Source: Candidatus Nanopelagicales bacterium (GTDB lineage: Bacteria > Actinomycetota > Actinomycetes > S36-B12 > GCA-2699445). Taken from it: a stretch of DNA of 8,368 nucleotides. The notes beneath the pieces were generated by a model. The model saw nothing but the letters and a program-made list of their open reading frames with translations, searched no databases and had not been told where the DNA came from. Below are positions 1 to 3,902 of this stretch, one piece after another. How positions within the stretch are numbered: the stretch's first letter is position 1; each line of letters begins with the position of its first letter. The translations under genes and the position numbers were made by a program. Location of the stretch: NCBI GenBank assembly GCA_029939085.1, contig JAOZTQ010000002.1:16203-24570 (forward strand). Reading direction: 5' to 3'.

Positions 1-237
1 CCGCCGCCTGAATCAAAGTCAAATAAGACTGAAGAAAAGAAGGCACCGATCAAGATTGGTAATTCGCGGTGGCTCGCTCCGGTTATGGTCGCCATGTTTG
101 TCATTGGTTTGGCCTGGATCGTCGTGTGGTACGTATCTCCCGATAACCCCCTCATGGTGGATCTGGCCGGTTGGAATGTGGCCATCGGGTTCGTGTTTAT
201 CGGGATCGGATTCTTCCTCTCCACAAAGTGGGAGTAG
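1..237 (+). CDS. crgA: Cell division protein CrgA (3' part; start beyond left edge)
   Basis: CrgA is a small actinobacterial membrane protein of the divisome that is known to interact with FtsZ, FtsQ and penicillin-binding proteins. The open frame runs from base 1 to a TAG at 235-237 and gives 78 residues. A charged, Lys-rich head (about 1-22) is followed by two membrane segments, about 24-45 (WLAPVMVAMFVIGLAWIVVW) and 59-75, ending in STKWE. The link between the segments carries the family-like YVSPDNP and the AGWN lead-in to helix 2. Known CrgA proteins have roughly 84-93 residues, so probably only a few N-terminal codons are missing. It is transcribed opposite to gyrB/gyrA, as in Mycobacterium. 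No hairpin terminator is visible after the stop. Confidence 0.9.
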   Translation, partial: PPPESKSNKTEEKKAPIKIGNSRWLAPVMVAMFVIGLAWIVVWYVSPDNPLMVDLAGWNVAIGFVFIGIGFFLSTKWE

Positions 238-246
238 TTTTCCACA
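238..246 (+). promoter_or_regulatory. DnaA-box-like nonamer TTTTCCACA
   Basis: TTTTCCACA starts directly after the crgA stop codon and differs from TTATCCACA at one position. It is followed at 250-258 by TTATCCCCC, which has two mismatches. It is a weak call alone and gains weight only from the perfect box at 414-422. Confidence 0.3.
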
Positions 247-413
247 CCCTTATCCCCCGCTAATGCTGACTGGAACTGCATCGTCACCGGGAGTAACAAC
301 AGCTAAGGAATCCGTCGATTCGTGCGGTAAATTTCCACGAACTCTTCACCTTCTGTCCCTTTTTTAGCTTTATGTGTGATTTGCTCTGACGTCAGCCCGT
401 CACTAGGTTCGCG

Positions 414-422
414 TTATCCACA
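414..422 (+). promoter_or_regulatory. Perfect DnaA box TTATCCACA
   Basis: The nonamer TTATCCACA matches the high-affinity DnaA box consensus exactly. About 0.06 exact copies are expected by chance on both strands of a window this long, assuming equal base frequencies. In actinobacteria oriC lies beside dnaA, on the far side of gyrB, so this would be an outlying site. Possible roles are DnaA titration or transcriptional control of the exporter; neither is shown by sequence. Confidence 0.5.
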
Positions 423-463
423 GTCAAATCAACTCCAGGTGATGAACTAACTACACGGCTGTT

Positions 464-485
464 GTTTTCCCCACTTGGGGAAAAC
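464..485. repeat. 22-bp perfect inverted repeat (probable operator)
   Basis: The arms GTTTTCCCCA (464-473) and TGGGGAAAAC (476-485) are exact reverse complements around a 2-bp centre (CT). The repeat ends 19 bp before the candidate -10 at 505-510, so it covers the position of a -35 element. That is where a dimeric transcription factor would repress or activate the exporter gene. A terminator is unlikely because no U-tract follows. Each half also loosely resembles a DnaA-box core (TTTTCCCCA). I do not recognise the regulator. Confidence 0.55.
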
Positions 486-486
486 C

Positions 487-495
487 TGTGGACAT
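487..495 (-). promoter_or_regulatory. DnaA-box-like nonamer ATGTCCACA
   Basis: Read on the minus strand this is ATGTCCACA, one mismatch from the actinobacterial form TTGTCCACA. It begins one base after the end of the inverted repeat and points against the perfect box at 414-422. A bound protein here would cover the exporter promoter. Confidence 0.35.
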
Positions 496-504
496 TGGCG
501 TGGC

Positions 505-510
505 TACACT
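505..510 (+). promoter_or_regulatory. Candidate -10 element TACACT for the EamA gene
   Basis: TACACT fits the actinobacterial -10 pattern TANNNT. No good -35 is found at 16-18 bp spacing; the inverted repeat occupies that area. Transcription would begin at about 516-517, where an in-frame GTG lies (516-518). This raises the possibility of a leaderless mRNA, a common arrangement in actinobacteria. The call rests on the hexamer and its spacing only. Confidence 0.35.
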
Positions 511-530
511 GTGGCGTGCGATCCACTCCG

Positions 531-1475
531 ATGTCCCGCGAAACTCTCGCCATCGTTCTCGTTCTTTTCGGTGTGGTTGCCTTTTCCATCAACGCAGGGG
601 TTTCCCGAATCGCTCTAGATTCTGGTGTCTCTGCCGGAGCCCTGTCTGGCGTACGTGCGGTGGGTTCTGCAGCACTCCTGGGTCTAGCGGTCCTCCTCTT
701 TCGACGCTCCGCATGGCGAATTCCCAAACAGGATCACGGTGTCCTCGTCATCTACGGTCTAGTCGGCGTGGGAATCATGCCACTGTTTTACTTTGAGGCA
801 ATCTCACGCATACCCATCGGCCTTGCCTTGCTCCTGGAGTTCCTTGCACCAGTCTGGGTCGCGCTCTGGGCGCGAATAGTCCGACGTCAGGAAGTGAACC
901 GGTTACTCTGGCCCGCGGTGGGCCTTACCGTCGTGGGCCTGGCTGTCATCGCGGGCGCGGGTCTGGACGGTCTAGATCCAGTTGGAATACTGGCGGGAAT
1001 AGCCTGCAGCTTTGCTTTCGCTACCTATTTCATATTCGGGGAGCGGCTGGTATCACGATCAGATCCGATAACCGTTACCTTTTGGGGCTTTAGCATCTCA
1101 AGTGTTCTTTGGACTGTTGTCGGCCTTACCGGACTCACGAGTGCTTGGTGGTCCGTCTCCTTGTCTGACGGTGCCGAACTTCCCGAGTCAATTGGCGGAG
1201 CCGTTGTGCCGCTGGGACTCGTTCTACTGTGGGTTACTGCCCTAGGCACTGTTGTCCCCTTTAGCGCCGAGACTACGGCGATGAAGTTCATTCCTGCGAT
1301 CTACGTCAGCATCGTTGCCACAGCTGAACCGGTCGGATCCGCGATTGTTGCCTGGTGGCTCTTCGATCAGACTTTGGAAGCAGCACAGATCATCGGTGGA
1401 CTTATCGTTATCAGCGGCATAGTCCTAGCGTTGCTGAGTCGACCCGGACATCAACTGCCCGCGACCGTTGAGTAG
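531..1475 (+). CDS. EamA-family (DMT superfamily) transporter
   Basis: This is a polytopic inner-membrane protein of the drug/metabolite transporter superfamily, whose members export amino acids or other small metabolites. From ATG 531 it has 314 residues and about ten hydrophobic helices in two EamA repeats (about 8-136 and 150-290). Repeat 1 ends with a segment containing YFEAISRIPIGLALLLEFLAP and the charged loop RIVRRQEV. Repeat 2 ends with TAEPVGSAIVAWWLFDQ followed by the glycine-rich last helix GGLIVISGIVLALL. The layout is RhtA/YddG-like, but the substrate cannot be read from the sequence. Start: no SD precedes ATG 531; an in-frame GTG at 516, six bases after a TACACT -10, could serve as a leaderless start. 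The TTG at 462 lies inside the palindrome region and is less likely. The 3' end overlaps the rhomboid gene by 51 bp, tail to tail. Confidence 0.85.
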   Translation: MSRETLAIVLVLFGVVAFSINAGVSRIALDSGVSAGALSGVRAVGSAALLGLAVLLFRRSAWRIPKQDHGVLVIYGLVGVGIMPLFYFEAISRIPIGLALLLEFLAPVWVALWARIVRRQEVNRLLWPAVGLTVVGLAVIAGAGLDGLDPVGILAGIACSFAFATYFIFGERLVSRSDPITVTFWGFSISSVLWTVVGLTGLTSAWWSVSLSDGAELPESIGGAVVPLGLVLLWVTALGTVVPFSAETTAMKFIPAIYVSIVATAEPVGSAIVAWWLFDQTLEAAQIIGGLIVISGIVLALLSRPGHQLPATVE

Positions 1476-2324
1476 CTCTGATTGAATGTCGGTCTGTATT
1501 TGTGCAGTTCGCAGCATCATCGCGACAACTAAAAGCCCCGAAATCGCTAATACGCCCAAAATCTGCCAAAGAGTTCGACTTTGTTTCGGCGCGTAAGCCA
1601 TAACGGCAGCCACCATGGCCCCGACGATTGCGCCACCTAGGTGAGCACGCCAATCAATACCGGCAACCACAAAACCAATCAAGAAGTTCAGTACCAACAA
1701 CACGGCAATCTGAGTCACGTCAACCCTCAGTGAACGGCCGGCGACCAATAGGCCCGCCATCAAGCCAAAGATTGCGCCGCTGGCACCCACTGAGATGGTG
1801 TTGAGAGGACTAAAGGCGTAGGAAGCAATAGAGCCACCTAAGGCTGACAGCACGTACAGCAGTACGAATCGACCGTGCCCTAATAGGGACTCAAGTGGAC
1901 GCCCCACCAGCCACAAAACCAGCATATTGAATCCGATATGCCACAGATTTGCGTGAAGAAAAGCAGCTGTGAGGAGCCGCCACCATTCACCCAGAACGGA
2001 TACGGCGTATGGGTTCATACCCCATTGCGCGATTAGTTCCTGACGGTTCGCGACTAAGCTGACCAGGAACAGTCCGACATTAATCCCGATCAAGACCTTG
2101 GTGACGTAGGTGTCCTTGACTGCGGTTCCGCCGATTGGCGAAACCACTTGGCGGGTCTTCGCCGAGGCCTCTTGGACACACTCGGGGCAGTGGAAGCCTA
2201 CCGGCGCCGCCACCATGCAATCCGGACAGATGGGACGGTTGCATCGGGAGCACTGGATGTACGTCTCCCGATCTGGATGTCGGTAGCAGCACGGCGTCGC
2301 GGCGCCTGCAATCTCATCGCTCAG
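1425..2324 (-). CDS. Rhomboid family intramembrane serine protease with N-terminal zinc ribbon
   Basis: Rhomboids cleave transmembrane substrates inside the membrane with a Ser-His dyad. From CTG 2324 the protein has 299 residues. The head has metal-ligand pairs C13/H16, C25/C28, C33/C36 and C46/C49 (CYRHPDRETYIQCSRC, then RPICPDC), a B-box-like zinc domain typical of actinobacterial rhomboids. The protease part carries the WR motif (W115-R116), H124, H129 and N133 (HANLWHIGFN), the GASG box with catalytic Ser182, and catalytic His228 (AHLGG), with about six or seven membrane helices. Start: no in-frame ATG, GTG or TTG exists between the upstream stop (2328-2330) and the zinc ligands. CTG 2322-2324 overlaps the ppiA stop as CTGA and has AGAGG seven bases upstream. 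The first in-frame ATG (2216) would cut the zinc domain in half. Translational coupling to ppiA is likely. The substrate is unknown. Confidence 0.9.
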   Translation of the reverse strand: MSDEIAGAATPCCYRHPDRETYIQCSRCNRPICPDCMVAAPVGFHCPECVQEASAKTRQVVSPIGGTAVKDTYVTKVLIGINVGLFLVSLVANRQELIAQWGMNPYAVSVLGEWWRLLTAAFLHANLWHIGFNMLVLWLVGRPLESLLGHGRFVLLYVLSALGGSIASYAFSPLNTISVGASGAIFGLMAGLLVAGRSLRVDVTQIAVLLVLNFLIGFVVAGIDWRAHLGGAIVGAMVAAVMAYAPKQSRTLWQILGVLAISGLLVVAMMLRTAQIQTDIQSELLNGRGQLMSGSTQQR

Positions 2325-2845
2325 GAGTCAACCTCTGCCACTGCGATCGAATTGATGACTACATCGTCCTTGGGACGATCCTGGCGTCCGGTCGGGACCG
2401 ACTCGATCGCATCGACAACATCCTGACCCGCGATGACTTGGCCGAATATTGTGTGTCGACCATTCAAGTGCGGTGTGGGCACGGTGGTTATGAAGAACTG
2501 CGATCCGTTGGTATTGGGACCCGCATTGGCCATAGCCAATAGGTACGGGCGGTCGAAGCTCAGCTCGGGATGAATCTCGTCGGCGAACTGATAACCGGGA
2601 CCTCCGGTTCCCTGACCTAGGGGATCGCCACCCTGCAGCATGAATCCCTGGATGATCCGATGGAAAATCACGTTCTGATACAGCGGATCATTGCGTTTCT
2701 TCCCCGTTGCTGGATCGGTCCATTCGATATCGCCAGTCGCTAGACCGACGAAGTTCCGGACCGTCTTCGGAGCGTGATTGGGGAAAAGCTCCACCTGGAT
2801 TTGGCCTTTATTGGTGTCGATAGTTGCGACAGTCTTGGTGGCCAA
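2321..2845 (-). CDS. ppiA: Cyclophilin-type peptidyl-prolyl cis-trans isomerase
   Basis: This enzyme catalyses cis-trans isomerisation of X-Pro bonds during protein folding. The 174-residue protein is one cyclophilin domain without a signal peptide, so it is cytoplasmic. Family motifs are clear: FHRIIQGFMLQGGDP holds the catalytic Arg and the Phe and Gln of the active site, MANAGPNTNGSQFFIT follows, then HLNGRHTIFGQV. The cyclosporin-contact Trp of human CypA is His here, as is common in bacteria, so weak cyclosporin binding is expected. The start is TTG at 2845, with AGAGGA (2852-2857) six bases upstream; no ATG or GTG is near. Its stop overlaps the rhomboid start (CTGA). Position downstream of gyrA and the tRNA pair matches mycobacterial ppiA. 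Confidence 0.95.
   Translation of the reverse strand: MATKTVATIDTNKGQIQVELFPNHAPKTVRNFVGLATGDIEWTDPATGKKRNDPLYQNVIFHRIIQGFMLQGGDPLGQGTGGPGYQFADEIHPELSFDRPYLLAMANAGPNTNGSQFFITTVPTPHLNGRHTIFGQVIAGQDVVDAIESVPTGRQDRPKDDVVINSIAVAEVDS
2332..2336 (-). promoter_or_regulatory. Ribosome binding site supporting the CTG start of the rhomboid gene
   Basis: On the minus strand AGAGG lies inside the last codons of ppiA, seven bases before CTG 2322-2324. This is normal SD spacing. The nearest ATG (2315-2317) is out of frame with the zinc domain and 14 bases away from the site. Confidence 0.5.
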
Positions 2846-2912
2846 GATTCTTCCTCTCGTTAGACCAGCACATTACCGCTGGACATTGTGAACCTACATT
2901 TGGGCAGGGTTG

Positions 2913-2985
2913 TGGAGGCGAAGAGACTTGAACTCTCAACCCCCGCCTTGCAAAGGCGGTGCTCTGCCAGTTGAGCTACGCCCCC
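2913..2985 (-). tRNA. alaT: tRNA-Ala (anticodon TGC)
   Basis: The 73-nt cloverleaf folds completely. The acceptor stem GGGGGCG/CGCCTCC has one G-U pair, the D stem is GCTC/GAGC, the anticodon stem is CCGCC/GGCGG with loop TTTGCAA (anticodon TGC), and the T stem is GAGAG/CTCTT with loop TTCAAGT. The discriminator is A. CCA is not encoded (next bases CAA), so the tail must be added by the nucleotidyltransferase. It lies 7 bp downstream of the DLW-39 stop codon and 67 bp upstream of ppiA, with no clear terminator between. Confidence 0.97.
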
Positions 2986-2992
2986 TGCAGTA

Positions 2993-3163
2993 CTACTGCG
3001 GATCTCCGTTGGCTGCATCACCCGCGGGCGGGTAGGTAGCACTGAAGTCAGGCGCATTAGTCGCCTCACTCCACAGGTCCTCTTCGGCCCGTGAGGCCAT
3101 GACCTGTCGGTAAATGAGGTAGGCGGCGCCGGCAACTACACCGAGCAGCAGCAGTTTCTTCAT
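2993..3163 (-). CDS. DLW-39 family small membrane protein
   Basis: This 56-residue protein has an N-terminal hydrophobic segment, MKKLLLLGVVAGAAYLIYRQ (1-20), followed by a conserved acidic motif AEEDLWSEAT (about 27-35) that contains the DLW signature of this actinobacterial family. A Pro/Asp-rich tail ends at DPQ. The family has no established function; a single-pass membrane anchor with a short cytoplasmic or external tail is likely. The start is ATG 3163, with GGAAGGG (3171-3177) seven bases upstream. The gene sits between tRNA-Ile (53 bp upstream) and tRNA-Ala (7 bp downstream), all on the same strand, and is probably cotranscribed with them. Gene finders can easily miss it because of its size. 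Confidence 0.85.
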   Translation of the reverse strand: MKKLLLLGVVAGAAYLIYRQVMASRAEEDLWSEATNAPDFSATYPPAGDAANGDPQ

Positions 3164-3215
3164 GGGTAATCCCTTCCTTAAACGGTTCCGCTCCGGTATT
3201 GGCCGGATCCGTCCG

Positions 3216-3290
3216 TGGGCCTAGATGGACTTGAACCATCGACCTCTTCCTTATCAGGGAAGCGCTCTAACCAGGCTGAGCTATAGGCCC
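3216..3290 (-). tRNA. ileT: tRNA-Ile (anticodon GAT)
   Basis: The 75-nt cloverleaf has acceptor GGGCCTA/TAGGCCC, D stem GCTC/GAGC with a 10-nt loop, anticodon stem CTTCC/GGAAG with loop CTGATAA (anticodon GAT), and T stem GATGG/CCATC with loop TTCAAGT. The discriminator is A. CCA is not encoded (next bases CGG). It lies 54 bp after the DUF3566 stop. The gyrA - DUF3566 - tRNA-Ile order is the usual actinobacterial one. Confidence 0.97.
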
Positions 3291-3301
3291 GCACCTCATG
3301 C

Positions 3302-3330
3302 AGGATACCGATACCTGCGACGCGAGTGAA
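3302..3330 (-). promoter_or_regulatory. Possible promoter of the tRNA-Ile transcription unit
   Basis: On the minus strand TTCACT (3325-3330; 4 of 6 with TTGACA) and TATCCT (3302-3307; 4 of 6 with TATAAT) are separated by exactly 17 bp. Transcription would start around 3295, about 5 bp before the mature tRNA 5' end. Each hexamer is weak alone; the spacing and position give it support. It would drive tRNA-Ile, DLW-39, tRNA-Ala and possibly ppiA and the rhomboid gene. Confidence 0.4.
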
Positions 3331-3344
3331 GACGGGGAGTGAAC

Positions 3345-3902
3345 TCAGGAATCGTCGGTAAGCGTAACTTGCAATCCGCCGGTGATTCCCACGGCAATGT
3401 TGTACAGAAATGCGAACAATGTCGCCAATGCTGTCAGCAGGATCACTTCAAGTAACGCCAGAAGTGAAGCAGCACCGATTACACGAGAAAAAGAAAACAA
3501 ACTTGCCGTGTTTAGGGTCTCTTCACCACCACCGGCAAGATCGGTGACTGTAGCCGTGACCGATTCCAAAGTTCCGCTTACGGTCAGCATCACCCAGATC
3601 AGGGTTACTGCAACGATGATGACAACACCCAGAGCTAAGGCCAGCATGAATGCGTTCTTGGCCACTGACCAGGGATCCACATGAGTTACGAATAGATGCG
3701 CATGACGTGCACGAGCCTTAGGCGCTGGGGCATCTGCTCGCTTCGTTGGCTTCGCAGCCGAAGGTGGCGCTGCTTGTTGTCTGGAACTTGGAGCCGGTGG
3801 ACGGGTGCCATCACCTGTTGGAGACTGTGCGGAACTACTTGCCACTCTCGGTTGTTGTGAGCCAGTAGCACCCGTGGGATGGGCTGAGCCAGGAGTATTC
3901 AC
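3345..3902 (-). CDS. DUF3566 domain-containing membrane protein
   Basis: The 185-residue protein is the usual downstream partner of gyrA in actinobacteria (Rv0007 in M. tuberculosis). Residues 1-66 are a low-complexity Pro/Ala/Ser/Gln-rich, basic, probably disordered region. The DUF3566 domain spans about 68-184: the HVDPWSVAKNAFMLALALG entry, a first membrane helix (about 84-106), a loop with VTDLAGGGEETL, and a second hydrophobic region (about 143-170) ending in AFLYNIAVGITGGLQVTLTDD. Its molecular role is not established. The head is much shorter than in Rv0007 (about 300 residues). The start is GTG 3902, whose first base is the last base of the gyrA TAG stop (TAGTG). GAGGGG (3908-3913) lies five bases upstream, so translation is likely coupled to gyrA. 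Confidence 0.9.
   Translation of the reverse strand: MNTPGSAHPTGATGSQQPRVASSSAQSPTGDGTRPPAPSSRQQAAPPSAAKPTKRADAPAPKARARHAHLFVTHVDPWSVAKNAFMLALALGVVIIVAVTLIWVMLTVSGTLESVTATVTDLAGGGEETLNTASLFSFSRVIGAASLLALLEVILLTALATLFAFLYNIAVGITGGLQVTLTDDS

Larger units (their letters stand above)
238..530. other. Intergenic region crgA - EamA transporter with DnaA-box-like sites
   Basis: This 293-bp stretch has no credible gene; the frames crossing it are out-of-frame shadows. It contains a perfect DnaA nonamer (414-422), near matches (238-246; 487-495 on the minus strand; weaker TTATCCCCC at 250-258), a 22-bp perfect inverted repeat (464-485), a run of six T (360-365) without a preceding stem, and a candidate -10 (505-510). 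The middle part, about 320-385, looks richer in A+T than its surroundings. It probably holds the transporter's promoter and control region. Whether the DnaA-like sites bind DnaA is inference. Confidence 0.6.

Noticed and set aside
387..394. TGACGTCA palindrome
   Set aside because: An 8-bp palindrome is expected by chance several times in DNA of this length, and nothing ties it to a promoter.
238..530. Complete replication origin
   Set aside because: There are few boxes, dnaA/dnaN do not flank it, and no strongly A+T-rich unwinding element is present. Only a minor DnaA-related site is defensible.
392..727. 111-codon minus-strand frame opposite the exporter
   Set aside because: Arg/Thr/Ala-rich shadow with no recognisable domain or SD, antisense to the clear EamA gene.
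2315..2317. ATG at the ppiA-rhomboid junction as the rhomboid start
   Set aside because: It is one base out of frame with the zinc domain and 14 bases from the AGAGG site. Usable only if the sequence contains an indel error.
2860..3135. 91-codon open frame on the minus strand
   Set aside because: Its middle (GGVAQLAEHRLCKAG) is the translation of the tRNA-Ala gene, and the rest is out of frame with the DLW-39 gene.
3192..3207. TCCGG/CCGGA hairpin between tRNA-Ile and DLW-39 as a terminator
   Set aside because: Only a 5-bp stem with no adequate T-tract on the minus strand; the DLW-39 SD follows closely.
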